Assembly (NCBI GenBank): GCA_028691795.1
Contig: JAQUYQ010000001.1
Location: forward strand, 170,699 to 213,358
DNA length: 42,660 nt
DNA from: Herbinix sp.
Lineage (GTDB): Bacteria > Bacillota > Clostridia > Lachnospirales > Lachnospiraceae
Direction of reading: 5' to 3'
Positions within the stretch are counted from its first letter, which is position 1. Each line of letters starts with the position of its first letter. This document shows positions 31,201-39,611 of the stretch, one piece after another. Under the pieces are notes generated by a model. It saw nothing but the letters and a program-made list of their open reading frames with translations. It ran no database searches and was not told where the DNA came from. The position numbers and the translations under genes are program-made.

Positions 31201-33012
31201 ATGGAATATGTTTCTCGCATATTACAATATTTTTCAAAAGACATTATGAAAGAATTGAACGATGTGATGGAAGGCCATTATCGTTCAAACAATGAAAAAA
31301 CAGATAAGGTCAAGATGATTCTTGACTCTTTCGATGTCCCTTATAGAGAATTGGGACCGGGAACCAATCGTTATTGTATACAGATTGAAAATTATGCCTT
31401 CAAGATTGCTCTTGATCGATATGGTGTAATTGACAACTGGAATGAATTTGTTATTTGTCCAGAGTTGTATCCTTATGTAGTTAAGGTATACGAGACTAAT
31501 GGGCTTATAAACGTATTGGAGTGTGTCTCAAATCTCACCAAAGAAGAATTCATGTTGTCAAAAAGTTTAATCAGACAAACATTGGAACAATTGGCTCCTG
31601 GTTATTTACTCGGAGACGTTGGTACAATTCAAAAGAATTACCTTAACTGGGGAAGAAGAGATAATAACGAATTGGTCATTCTTGACTTTGGTTATATCTT
31701 CGCTATACCAGTTGAACTCATGGGTTGTGATCGTTGTGATAGTCGTTTAAGATATGACAGCGATTACAATGATCTTATCTGTACTAAATGTGGACGCCGT
31801 CATACATTCATTGATGTTAAGCGTCGACTTGGTAATACAAACGTAATTGAAGATATCCAGCAAAAAATGAGAAATGCTATAATTGTGGATAAGCCGATTA
31901 CAGTTATAGAAGAAAATAAGGAGGTGAAGAAAGTGTCTAAGAAGAAAAATAAAATCAATAAGATGGACGAATATGATCAGTTCATCGATGCTCTCCAAAA
32001 TGATGAAATCGGTGTTCTCGTTGGAGAGGAATTGGCAAAAGGAAATTCTGTTGAGAATTCCAAGCTCGATAAGCGGCTATATGAGACGCCTATGGTCGAC
32101 AGTTATATTCACAATAACTTCGCCCCTGTTAGTGGTGAAAATCCCAAATACAACGCGGAAGACCCTTTCACCGAACCGCGTGAAGAACCAATCAAACCGG
32201 ACCCTATCTTTAAAGATAATACCCCGGTTGTTCATGACTTCACAAAGAAAGTCAATACTAACAAGAGCAAAAGTATTATCGATTCCTATAGCGAGCGCGT
32301 TGATGCGATTCGTGAAGAGGAAGTTGAGTATGACTGCTGTCCCCCTGAGTTGGAACCTGTGATTCGTGATATTCTTCACGTTGAAGAAGATGAACCTATC
32401 GCGGAAATTGGTTTCGTTGATGATTCGAACGAAGAACCCGAAGAGGACAATTCAGAAGAGATTGTCAGTGGTTATGTTGAATCTCCCGATGGGGATGAAG
32501 ACGTCGGGGTAGAAGTTCCTGAAAATTACCCGTTCGTCGAAAAGGATTTCGCGGACAACGATGGTGATTTAGAGAATGATGTCGCCGAAAATATCTCAGA
32601 AGGTGAAAAGGTTGAACCCGATAGTGATATTGATTCCGACTTCGCTGAAGAAGTTGCATCGGTTATTGGAAACTCCCTGAAGGTCTTGGAAGAGACTGAA
32701 GGCTTCCATGATACAAATGCGATCTCCGACGATTCTGATGATTCGAGTGATATTGATATCATGGAAATGATAAACCGGGAGAGAGGAATCACATCTTCGG
32801 ATATGGGCGGCCCCGTTGCTCTCATGGAGAGAGTAGATGTTGTGGACGAGATTGAAGCCGATATCGGTATCCACAAACCGTTTTACTCAGATGAATCAGA
32901 TGGGCCGGTAACTACTCCTCCTCTCTTTATAAACGTTGACGATTATGAGGATGAGGAAAAATATCCGAAGAATCAAAGACTAAAGAAAAGAGGTAAGAAC
33001 GAATGGCAATAA
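31201..33012 (+). CDS. Kinase-fold protein with zinc ribbon and long acidic tail, 603 aa
   Basis: Residues 50-170 carry the outline of a protein-kinase-like fold: a GPGTNR loop at 52-57, Lys68 in the YAFKIA strand (VAIK-like), a hinge-like NVLECVSNL segment near 104-112, a catalytic-loop-like LLGDV-x5-NYLNW (Asp139, Asn146, Asn149), and LDFG at 161-164, matching the DFG motif. The HRD histidine/arginine and an APE motif are not evident, so it may be a divergent kinase or a pseudokinase. A zinc ribbon follows with Cys176, Cys179, Cys194 and Cys197. From about 230 to 603 the protein is mostly acidic low complexity (long Glu/Asp/Ser stretches), probably disordered. It overlaps the next gene by 10 bases. 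A role in modifying host or phage proteins is inference only; the acidic tail could bind basic partners such as the lysine-rich protein upstream. Confidence 0.65.
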   Translation: MEYVSRILQYFSKDIMKELNDVMEGHYRSNNEKTDKVKMILDSFDVPYRELGPGTNRYCIQIENYAFKIALDRYGVIDNWNEFVICPELYPYVVKVYETNGLINVLECVSNLTKEEFMLSKSLIRQTLEQLAPGYLLGDVGTIQKNYLNWGRRDNNELVILDFGYIFAIPVELMGCDRCDSRLRYDSDYNDLICTKCGRRHTFIDVKRRLGNTNVIEDIQQKMRNAIIVDKPITVIEENKEVKKVSKKKNKINKMDEYDQFIDALQNDEIGVLVGEELAKGNSVENSKLDKRLYETPMVDSYIHNNFAPVSGENPKYNAEDPFTEPREEPIKPDPIFKDNTPVVHDFTKKVNTNKSKSIIDSYSERVDAIREEEVEYDCCPPELEPVIRDILHVEEDEPIAEIGFVDDSNEEPEEDNSEEIVSGYVESPDGDEDVGVEVPENYPFVEKDFADNDGDLENDVAENISEGEKVEPDSDIDSDFAEEVASVIGNSLKVLEETEGFHDTNAISDDSDDSSDIDIMEMINRERGITSSDMGGPVALMERVDVVDEIEADIGIHKPFYSDESDGPVTTPPLFINVDDYEDEEKYPKNQRLKKRGKNEWQ

Positions 33013-33722
33013 AAGAATATTCCAAAAAGGAAATGAAGGAGATGAAGATCTCATTAATTATGATGAGCTCTAAAGAGTTCGTCAAGAAGTTCTGTCAAAA
33101 GGAAGATCCGTCTAAACTGAAGCAATTTCAGTTTATCCTGATCTCTGAAAATATCAGAACTGAAGGTCGATATAAAAATCTCGATGCCGCTAAAGCTCTC
33201 CTTCCTCCTCCTCACATTCTCCACGAATTTGTTGAGAATGGATACTCGAAAGAGTATAAGGAGAAATACACCGAGTATCTTAACAGCGTCGAACTCCAGC
33301 CTATTATTTGGGCGATTGTTAAGATGCTTATCGGCAATAACAATGTTGTTCTTATGTGTTCCGAGGATGAGATGGAGTATAAGTACTTGAAACTTATCCT
33401 TAAATATCTCAAGAAGAAATACTTCATTGAGGGATATTCCTATAAGGAATTCAAGGATACAAATAAACCGAACAGCATTGTTGATCCTAAGAAAACTCTT
33501 CGTGTTGTTTATAAGGTATATCATACGTTGGAGACCAAAGGTGATCCTACGATGTATGCAACCCCCAATCTTAAAAAGATAAAGAAAAAGTTGTCTGCTT
33601 TATCCCACAAGGATATTAAGAAGATGGCTAAGAAGAAGGGGATTAAAAAATACGACGAGCTGGACAAGGATGAGCTGGTAGACAAGATCATGAGCCGGCT
33701 TAAAAAAGAAAACGCTAAGTAA
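33003..33722 (+). CDS. Hypothetical protein with C-terminal SAP/Rho-N-like helix-loop-helix, 239 aa
   Basis: The main domain (residues 1-185) is alpha/beta with segments such as FQFILISENIRTEGRY, a NVVLMCSEDEMEYKYL strand-helix and LKYLKKKYF; I do not recognise it. The last 45 residues (KKLSALSHKDIKKMAKKKGIKKYDELDKDELVDKIMSRL) have the pattern of the small helix-extended-helix domains found in Rho N-termini, SAP and HeH modules, which often bind nucleic acids. AAAGAGG lies 9 bases before ATG 33003 within the previous gene, and the start overlaps its stop, so translation is likely coupled. It is the last gene of the 30146 operon, before a strong terminator. Confidence 0.7.
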   Translation: MAIKEYSKKEMKEMKISLIMMSSKEFVKKFCQKEDPSKLKQFQFILISENIRTEGRYKNLDAAKALLPPPHILHEFVENGYSKEYKEKYTEYLNSVELQPIIWAIVKMLIGNNNVVLMCSEDEMEYKYLKLILKYLKKKYFIEGYSYKEFKDTNKPNSIVDPKKTLRVVYKVYHTLETKGDPTMYATPNLKKIKKKLSALSHKDIKKMAKKKGIKKYDELDKDELVDKIMSRLKKENAK

Positions 33723-33725
33723 CAT

Positions 33726-33768
33726 AAATATAGCGGAGAGATTAATTTCTCTCCGCTATATTTTTTTA
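33726..33768 (+). terminator. Intrinsic terminator
   Basis: A 16-bp stem pairs 33726-33741 with 33748-33763 and runs into TTTTTTT. Confidence 0.9.
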
Positions 33769-33784
33769 TAAAGGTGGTGAAAAT

Positions 33785-34549
33785 ATGAATAAATTACAAT
33801 TTACCAATGATGATATAGATTATTTATTATGCAATGAAATATTCGAATATGATATGAAGGCCGCTGGTCTTAGTGTTATTAAAAAATATAATCTAATTCC
33901 AAAAGAGGAACTAGAAGGTATAGAGAGTTTATCTAAAAAAGAAAGGAATATCTTTATAGGTAATTTGAAATTTACTCATAAAGATATTCATGAGCATATA
34001 AATAAATGTCTATTAATGGAACTTAATAACTTCGCCACTGTAAATGAAGTATCCTCTGATAAGATTATATCGGCAAAGAGAGATGCTTTATTTATAACTA
34101 AATATTGTACTATTAGAACTTTTGGAGAAGTTAAATTTGCTATAAAGAATCAATACTCATCATATATAAGATTACCAAATAACAAGATAGAATTTTATTG
34201 TAATAAAGATAAAATTGATGTTAAAGGTATCAGTGATGAGAAATTAATAAATCATGAGGATTTTATGACATCATTTGTTTTTACTATAATACGTATGATA
34301 GAAACCAATGCTGGTAACTTAAAATCTTTCATGAAGGATTTCATAAGACTATATAAGAACCTTGAACTCCCATCAGGTTTTTATAGGGAATTTAATTCCG
34401 AATCTAAATTTATATATAAGAGAACTATGAATGTTGTTTATGGTTCTGATATAATGTGGGATGAAGATAATAAAGGAGATTTAGATATAAGCTATAACTT
34501 CGTAAATGTCATTATTCCATTATTCAATATTGTATTAACGATAAAATGA
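33785..34549 (+). CDS. Conserved phage protein of unknown function, 254 aa
   Basis: I recall similar proteins in many large Firmicutes phages, but no function. Features are an N-terminal CNEIFEYDMKAAGLSVIKKY segment (residues 16-35), a SLSKKERNIFIGNLKF stretch near 60, an AKRDALFITK stretch near 100-110, and a C-terminal helical region. The acidic FEYD and basic KRDALF positions look conserved and might be catalytic or binding residues, though no known motif is complete. There are no membrane segments. AAGGTGG lies before ATG 33785. It follows a strong terminator, yet no clean promoter motif occurs in the remaining 20 bases, so it may be read through or start within the hairpin region (an AACA-N6-TA match overlaps the hairpin at 33721-33732). 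It ends in a terminator that includes its stop codon. Confidence 0.75.
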   Translation: MNKLQFTNDDIDYLLCNEIFEYDMKAAGLSVIKKYNLIPKEELEGIESLSKKERNIFIGNLKFTHKDIHEHINKCLLMELNNFATVNEVSSDKIISAKRDALFITKYCTIRTFGEVKFAIKNQYSSYIRLPNNKIEFYCNKDKIDVKGISDEKLINHEDFMTSFVFTIIRMIETNAGNLKSFMKDFIRLYKNLELPSGFYREFNSESKFIYKRTMNVVYGSDIMWDEDNKGDLDISYNFVNVIIPLFNIVLTIK

Positions 34550-34590
34550 ATGAGTGTATATATTTTACTATATATACACTCATTCATTTT
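34543..34590. terminator. Bidirectional intrinsic terminator
   Basis: A perfect 20-bp stem pairs 34543-34562 with 34571-34590. The stop codon of the 33785 gene lies in the left arm. It separates converging genes (34549 + and 34635 -); T-rich arms on both strands fit bidirectional use. Confidence 0.88.
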
Positions 34591-34634
34591 TCTATATTAA
34601 GAAATATACCGTTATCGATATATCTCGAAAAGAA

Positions 34635-35012
34635 TTAATTTATTGTTTGTCTTCCTGCGTTGTTTTGTATCATTTGTAGGAAGCTTATATTAGCATTCTG
34701 GGTCAAATATTTTAAAAGGTAGTCTTCACTGACATATTCGAGTAATTCTTCCTTTATAGTATCGGATATCTCATTATATGATTTATCGACTATAGATAAT
34801 ATTTGGCCTTTATAATCACTAGGCAAAGCTCGTTTTACCAGAATATATTCAATCTGGATAACCATAGTGATATTTCTATTATGAACAGAATCAACTATCT
34901 TAATTAATTCTTCAAAGGTTCTTTTATTTTTTTCGGGTTTTAATTCAGATACAATTTGGAAAATAAAAAACTGGGATAGTAGAAATAATCCTAATATAAG
35001 TGCTGTGTTCAT
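34635..35012 (-). CDS. Small membrane-anchored protein, 125 aa
   Basis: Residues 3-23 are hydrophobic (ALILGLFLLSQFFIFQIVSEL) and form a signal anchor without a typical cleavage site. The rest is a soluble helical domain with KxKRTFEELIKIVDSVHNRN and a Leu/Tyr-rich end. I do not recognise a family. The protein probably faces away from or into the host cytoplasm as a single-pass membrane protein. It lies 13 bases after the paired-His paralog (35026-35661) on the same strand, with an AGGAGG site in that gap, so it is the second gene of a two-gene operon. The operon ends at the terminator near 34565. Confidence 0.7.
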   Translation of the reverse strand: MNTALILGLFLLSQFFIFQIVSELKPEKNKRTFEELIKIVDSVHNRNITMVIQIEYILVKRALPSDYKGQILSIVDKSYNEISDTIKEELLEYVSEDYLLKYLTQNANISFLQMIQNNAGRQTIN

Positions 35013-35025
35013 TTATAACATCCTC

Positions 35026-35661
35026 CTATTGTTCCCACTTATTAACGCTAGATTCTAATGATAAGATATTATTATCATTAGAATCAAATTTTTTGCTTAT
35101 TTCGATGTAATCTCTTATTTTTTTGATCTGATCGTCCTGTACTCCATATTTAAAAGTACTAAGGAATGATTCCAGATTTCCAAAGGCTTGTTTAATATTA
35201 ATAAATACATTATTATCATGAACTTCTTGATGTACTGTAGCAGATAACATAACCACCTGAATATTATTCAAGTAATGTTGATCTAATACAATATCCGCAA
35301 CAATGAACGTATTAATATATTGATCCTTATATAAGAGATGATCAGTAACTATTGTACAGATATCAAAGAGAGTTAATATCGGGCCATGATGCATTTCTAT
35401 CGTAGCCATTTCCTCTCTAATATTAGAGAGAACTTGACAATAAGTTAGTCCGACAACCTCTTTTAGATATTTAATATACTTTTTATATCTATCAGAGGTT
35501 CTTACAATTGATTCAACTCCTTTAATGAAATTGACAAAGTTATCAAGATCACTAAGATATTCATTATTTTTATAATAAGGAATAGTAAACATTGAATTGT
35601 CTGAATCGACAGTCGGGTTGGATTTTAATTTCTTATATTCAATTCCTGGCAGGGTTTTCAT
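35026..35661 (-). CDS. Conserved phage protein with paired-His motifs, 211 aa (paralog of 28449-29114)
   Basis: This is the second copy of the family described at 28449. Visible shared motifs are IEMHHGPILTLFDI, IVADIVLDQHYLNN and LSATVHQEVHDNN, followed by QAFGN. The N-terminus (first about 60 residues) differs from its paralog. A metal-binding or nuclease-like role is possible because of the His pairs, but this is a guess. The start is ATG 35661, because AAAGGGGCGG lies 5 bases upstream; the longer frame from 35700 precedes that site. An AACA-N6-TA motif on the minus strand at 35715-35726 would drive this gene and the membrane-anchored gene after it. Confidence 0.75.
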   Translation of the reverse strand: MKTLPGIEYKKLKSNPTVDSDNSMFTIPYYKNNEYLSDLDNFVNFIKGVESIVRTSDRYKKYIKYLKEVVGLTYCQVLSNIREEMATIEMHHGPILTLFDICTIVTDHLLYKDQYINTFIVADIVLDQHYLNNIQVVMLSATVHQEVHDNNVFINIKQAFGNLESFLSTFKYGVQDDQIKKIRDYIEISKKFDSNDNNILSLESSVNKWEQ

Positions 35662-35714
35662 ATAAACCGCCCCTTTCATGATTAAAAATTTAAGACACAA
35701 TATAGTAATATTGT

Positions 35715-35726
35715 TACGTTAATGTT
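35715..35726 (-). promoter_or_regulatory. Candidate late-type promoter (AACA-N6-TA)
   Basis: The minus strand reads AACATTAACGTA, 54 bases upstream of ATG 35661, in a short divergent spacer. No equally good motif is seen on the plus strand for the gene at 35767. Confidence 0.5.
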
Positions 35727-35766
35727 AAATCCTAGTAGTTTTATTAACTAAATAAGGAGTGATATA

Positions 35767-38193
35767 ATGGCTCTTCTTAAAAATAGTTATTTAGATTTAA
35801 TGGCTATAATAGAAGATATTGAAGTGAAATATGAGAGTGAAGCTAAAGCTGGCGAAAGTGTAGAAAGTGCAAGGGCTTCCGATCAATATATTTCTGCATA
35901 TAATAATCAATCAACATATTATACATATGAGCAATTTGATTTAGAAGCTATCGAATTGGGTGGTGTTAATAACATAGAGCTTCAAGAAGCTTACCGAAAA
36001 GATAAATCATTAATACCATCTGATTTAATCAATGGTATAATATTACAACAGGATAAAATCACATTAAAGAACTATGTTGAGTTAAATAACTACTATAGAA
36101 CTTTTAATGGATTGCCAGATGTATCAGATAATGACTTTATCTATATATCTAAAGAATTCGGAGAGATGTTTAATATCGATTATACTATCCCCATTCACCT
36201 TATTGACGATATCAACCAGATAGTTATAAACGCCAATGGTGAAAAGGATAGACTATTAAAATTGTATCCCACAAAGAAATATTTAAATTTCCTGGGCTCA
36301 AATAAAATAAGCATAATTCAATCGCGTTCTACTTTGAACTTTGGTTTATTGAGAACTCCGACTGAGGAATCTAATCTCTTGACTAAGTTTATTAAAATAT
36401 ACGAAGTATCAAGGGAGTATTTCTCCACGACAATATATAACAAAAGTTTTTCAGATTCATATGACTTTTATGATAATTTTATTGCTCTTATGATCTGTCT
36501 AATGACAGTTCAACGAGTACTAAACACGATATTCAAAGAATCAATTAATACCGACTTCTATGATTTATCGATCATTAAGAAAGTATTTGATCAATACAAA
36601 GTTCCCTTTATAGAATCAATGCCAATCAACTATCAACAAAAATTGGTGAAATCATTAAATTATTTAATCAGATTGAAATCCACTGATAAAGTTATTTATG
36701 ATATAACGAGTTTGTTGGGATTCGATATGATTACGGTTTATAAATATTATCTCATTAAAAATCAGAAACTTGATAATGATGGTAATTTATTATTTGAATA
36801 TCTAAAAGATGAAAATGGTGATTTCATTTTAGATAATAACGGGGATAAGATTCTCGATAAATCTAAAATGTTTAATTACTATTTTCAAAGTGTTGATATG
36901 AAGACAACCAACCTCGCTTCAGCATTCGCCAATACTGCAAATAAGATAGATTTAAACCAAGTTGTTGTTAGTGATCCGTATTGGAATCATGACGATGACT
37001 TGATTAAATATATCGACGAAGAGGATTTTAACTATATGGAAACAAAATACATAGCATTTCAAGCTATGTATAAAATGGCAGAAATGTTATTTGAAATAGT
37101 CCATATAGTAAGAATGCTTATAAATAAAAAATCTGTATTAACTGAGGTATTTGATATATCGTCTCTAGTACCGGGTGTAAGTCTTAATCTATTTGAGATA
37201 ACCGTTTTATTGTGCGGTTTATTGAGTAGAAGATATGGACTCGTTGGGAATATTTTGTATGATCCAAACGATATTAGCGCGATATCAGGATTTAATTTTA
37301 AACGGAATCTATCGAGTGTTATTAATCACATATTAGCTGATGATTTACTCGATGATAGTTTAATTGACCCTCTTAAAAATATATTAACATATAAAGATGA
37401 CCCTAATTTGTTATTCCAAAATATAAAGGCATTTAATGATGTCATTACCAATATCATGTTTACAACAACAAACAAGGATGTTTATAGAGCAGCCAATAAT
37501 ATTTATAAAACTCTTATGGTTGAAACTGAAAGTCTGGATATGTTTAAGATGAGTAATGGAGAAAATGCTAAAACTTTTAGAGAATATATAACATCTGAAA
37601 TTCCAGAAGTTATTACTCTATTAGATGAAGAATTCGATATTACTACTATAACTGATAAAATTGCAGTTTTATTAGAAGTAATAGACAGTGTTATCCATAA
37701 CACCAAGAATATTTATTTCATCAATGAAACTGATAACTCTTTATTGAATGCTATGATTTATATAGTAAATTATTTTAAATCATATACTATTGACGTCAAT
37801 AGTATAAATATCTTATATATACTTGATGATAAAAGAATGAATACATTCAAGTTCTTCTTGGAACTTCATCATACATTTAAGAGATTGATGACGATAGAAG
37901 ACTTATCTATGGAAGATCGTATACATATTATGAAGCTTTGTATGATAAAGGACAATTTCACCACTGATCTTAATAAGATAAGCGATGAAATATTCCTTAT
38001 AATATCCAAATATATTGACCATGATGATATGGAATTTAGAGATCGATGTAAGATCGATAGCTATCCTTATATTAAGGAACACAATATGAGGTTCTTATAT
38101 GCTGATGGGATTCCTGATATAGAAATGCACGCCAAAGTAAAGGATAAAAAAACCTTTAAAGATGGAATTGAAATTCGCTATATAGCTGATTAA
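35767..38193 (+). CDS. Virion structural protein, 808 aa (baseplate/neck candidate)
   Basis: This long, soluble, mostly helical protein is rich in Asn, Asp, Ile and Tyr. It has short strand-rich insertions such as DNDGNLLFEYLKDENGDFILDNNGDKIL (near residues 339-366), which look like a surface-exposed turn-rich region. I do not recognise a specific T4 homolog. Its position directly before another beta-rich structural gene, and its size and composition, fit a baseplate or neck protein of a contractile-tailed phage. There is no membrane segment or cysteine motif. AAGGAG lies before ATG 35767. It is divergent from the minus-strand gene at 35661. Confidence in a structural role is moderate and based mainly on context and general resemblance to large-phage virion proteins. 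Confidence 0.5.
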   Translation: MALLKNSYLDLMAIIEDIEVKYESEAKAGESVESARASDQYISAYNNQSTYYTYEQFDLEAIELGGVNNIELQEAYRKDKSLIPSDLINGIILQQDKITLKNYVELNNYYRTFNGLPDVSDNDFIYISKEFGEMFNIDYTIPIHLIDDINQIVINANGEKDRLLKLYPTKKYLNFLGSNKISIIQSRSTLNFGLLRTPTEESNLLTKFIKIYEVSREYFSTTIYNKSFSDSYDFYDNFIALMICLMTVQRVLNTIFKESINTDFYDLSIIKKVFDQYKVPFIESMPINYQQKLVKSLNYLIRLKSTDKVIYDITSLLGFDMITVYKYYLIKNQKLDNDGNLLFEYLKDENGDFILDNNGDKILDKSKMFNYYFQSVDMKTTNLASAFANTANKIDLNQVVVSDPYWNHDDDLIKYIDEEDFNYMETKYIAFQAMYKMAEMLFEIVHIVRMLINKKSVLTEVFDISSLVPGVSLNLFEITVLLCGLLSRRYGLVGNILYDPNDISAISGFNFKRNLSSVINHILADDLLDDSLIDPLKNILTYKDDPNLLFQNIKAFNDVITNIMFTTTNKDVYRAANNIYKTLMVETESLDMFKMSNGENAKTFREYITSEIPEVITLLDEEFDITTITDKIAVLLEVIDSVIHNTKNIYFINETDNSLLNAMIYIVNYFKSYTIDVNSINILYILDDKRMNTFKFFLELHHTFKRLMTIEDLSMEDRIHIMKLCMIKDNFTTDLNKISDEIFLIISKYIDHDDMEFRDRCKIDSYPYIKEHNMRFLYADGIPDIEMHAKVKDKKTFKDGIEIRYIAD

Positions 38194-38206
38194 TATAGTT
38201 CCAAAA

Positions 38207-38218
38207 AACATAAGTATA
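38207..38218 (+). promoter_or_regulatory. Candidate late-type promoter (AACA-N6-TA)
   Basis: AACATAAGTATA lies 28 bases upstream of ATG 38246, between two virion genes. The motif is exact. Confidence 0.55.
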
Positions 38219-38245
38219 ATTCATAAACTAAAGGAGGTATATTTT

Positions 38246-39097
38246 ATGGCTAAAAAATTAGTCAATCTCGAAGATATTCTTCACCAGACTGACAATATGA
38301 GCGCTCCTAAATTCAAGACTAAAATTATCGGAGGTCATGGTCTTTATACTGATGATAATGGCATGACTCATCTGAGAGAAGTTTTGATGGAAACTCATAA
38401 TGAAATTGTTATTGGTGGAACTCTCTTTGCACTCGAAAAGATGTTTGGAGTCCGCTCCTCGTTGACTATTGATTACTTGAATAACATTCTTGGTATTGCT
38501 ACTGGCGGAACAGATGTGGAATCACAATATCTCTCAAACAACTTTGTTTGTTTGTTCGGAGTTGGTATTGGTGGTTCGGGAGATTCCATTGGTAGTAAAA
38601 AGGATGTTAAGTTTGTTGAACGTGAACTCGGTAATATGGTTCCGTTCAGACATACATCTGAAACTCTTTCTGGAACTGATGCAAATAGATATTGGTTTAA
38701 GAAAACCAACCCCGATTCAAAAGTTTCCTATTATCTTAAAACCTTTGAGACCGCACCGGTTATTAAAGCTTTATGGGATGATGGTACTGGTGACGAAGAT
38801 GGTACTGAAGTAACATCGAACGTTTGGCAGTCGGCGAGAACTGAAGACATCGAAGTATTTGTCGAGCTGATTCTCAAAGTCGATAAAACTGACATTGTTG
38901 AATGGTTTGAGGCAAATGGTAACATTGAACAATGCCGAGTCAACTCTATTGGTTTATTCACTGGTGTTCAAGCCAATGTCGGTTCGGGTGTAACTGACTA
39001 TAAACTCGTTAAAATGATTTCTAAGTTCAATTTCAACAATGAAATGTTGGATATGTCTAAGGATCTGGAATTCATTTATCGTATTTATACCGCTTAA
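38246..39097 (+). CDS. Virion structural protein, 283 aa (tail/baseplate)
   Basis: This beta-rich, Gly- and Ser-rich protein has no membrane segment. It has segments KIIGGHGLYTDDNGM near residue 27, LGIATGGTDVESQYLSNNFVCLFGVGIGGSGD near 70-110, and a C-terminal strand pattern ending in EFIYRIYTA. The pattern of short strands with glycine turns is typical of tail, fibre-base or capsid-decorating proteins. Codons are richer in C at third positions than those of the preceding gene, which fits high expression. An AAAGGAGG site, an exact promoter motif and a strong terminator surround it, so it is a stand-alone, probably abundant late protein. I cannot name the part of the virion. Confidence 0.6.
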   Translation: MAKKLVNLEDILHQTDNMSAPKFKTKIIGGHGLYTDDNGMTHLREVLMETHNEIVIGGTLFALEKMFGVRSSLTIDYLNNILGIATGGTDVESQYLSNNFVCLFGVGIGGSGDSIGSKKDVKFVERELGNMVPFRHTSETLSGTDANRYWFKKTNPDSKVSYYLKTFETAPVIKALWDDGTGDEDGTEVTSNVWQSARTEDIEVFVELILKVDKTDIVEWFEANGNIEQCRVNSIGLFTGVQANVGSGVTDYKLVKMISKFNFNNEMLDMSKDLEFIYRIYTA

Positions 39098-39103
39098 TTT
39101 TAT

Positions 39104-39153
39104 AAAGAATAGAAAAATAGAGCTTAATGGCTTTATTTTTCTATTCTTTTTTA
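39104..39153 (+). terminator. Intrinsic terminator
   Basis: A 20-bp stem with one G-U pair (39104-39123 with 39130-39149) is followed by further T. It lies 6 bases past the stop of the 38246 gene. Confidence 0.88.
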
Positions 39154-39165
39154 TACATTTTGATA
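39154..39165 (+). promoter_or_regulatory. Candidate late-type promoter (TACA-N6-TA)
   Basis: TACATTTTGATA follows the terminator directly, 24 bases before ATG 39189. It is very similar to the motifs at 1420 and 24810. Confidence 0.45.
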
Positions 39166-39188
39166 ATTAATAAAACGGAGGGAATGAT

Positions 39189-39599
39189 ATGGACGATTAT
39201 AGTAAAAAGAGATATGAGACAATAATAAAAGAAATTAGTATTGTCTGCAATAGATATGGGGAGTTATTCAAAATGTCTATCCAAGAGTTGATCGAAGATA
39301 GCACTTCGAATGCTTTATTTATATTATTGGATTTATATCCGAATTCTACCAATGAATGTATATCCGAGGTTGTTAATAGTGAAGTCCTTAAAACCTGTAT
39401 TAATACTCTTCAACAAAATATGAATTATATTCGTTGCTATGATGAATTAGAACGAATACGAACATTACCAGATTCACAGAAGGTTGTGGGGCTACATAAG
39501 GTAATATACACATCACATTGTAAGGATTTCTATATTAATAAAAACGATGCATATCAAATGGAATTCATTGATGGTTGTATAAAGTTTGTAGAAGAATGA
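39189..39599 (+). CDS. Hypothetical helical protein, 136 aa
   Basis: I do not recognise this protein. It is helical and acidic, with six scattered cysteines that form no CxxC pair. It shares an operon with the RNA polymerase beta-prime fragment, starting 12 bases upstream of that gene; the GAGG used by the polymerase gene overlaps its stop. Co-expression with a polymerase subunit suggests, but does not show, a role with the polymerase, for example an accessory or promoter-recognition subunit. CGGAGGG lies before ATG 39189. Confidence 0.7.
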   Translation: MDDYSKKRYETIIKEISIVCNRYGELFKMSIQELIEDSTSNALFILLDLYPNSTNECISEVVNSEVLKTCINTLQQNMNYIRCYDELERIRTLPDSQKVVGLHKVIYTSHCKDFYINKNDAYQMEFIDGCIKFVEE

Positions 39600-39611
39600 G
39601 GTTGATTGATT

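Noticed and set aside
33721-33732. AACA-N6-TA match before the gene at 33785
   Set aside because: The last half lies inside the left arm of the terminator, so a transcript started there would begin with a terminator. It is kept only as a possibility and not listed as a promoter.
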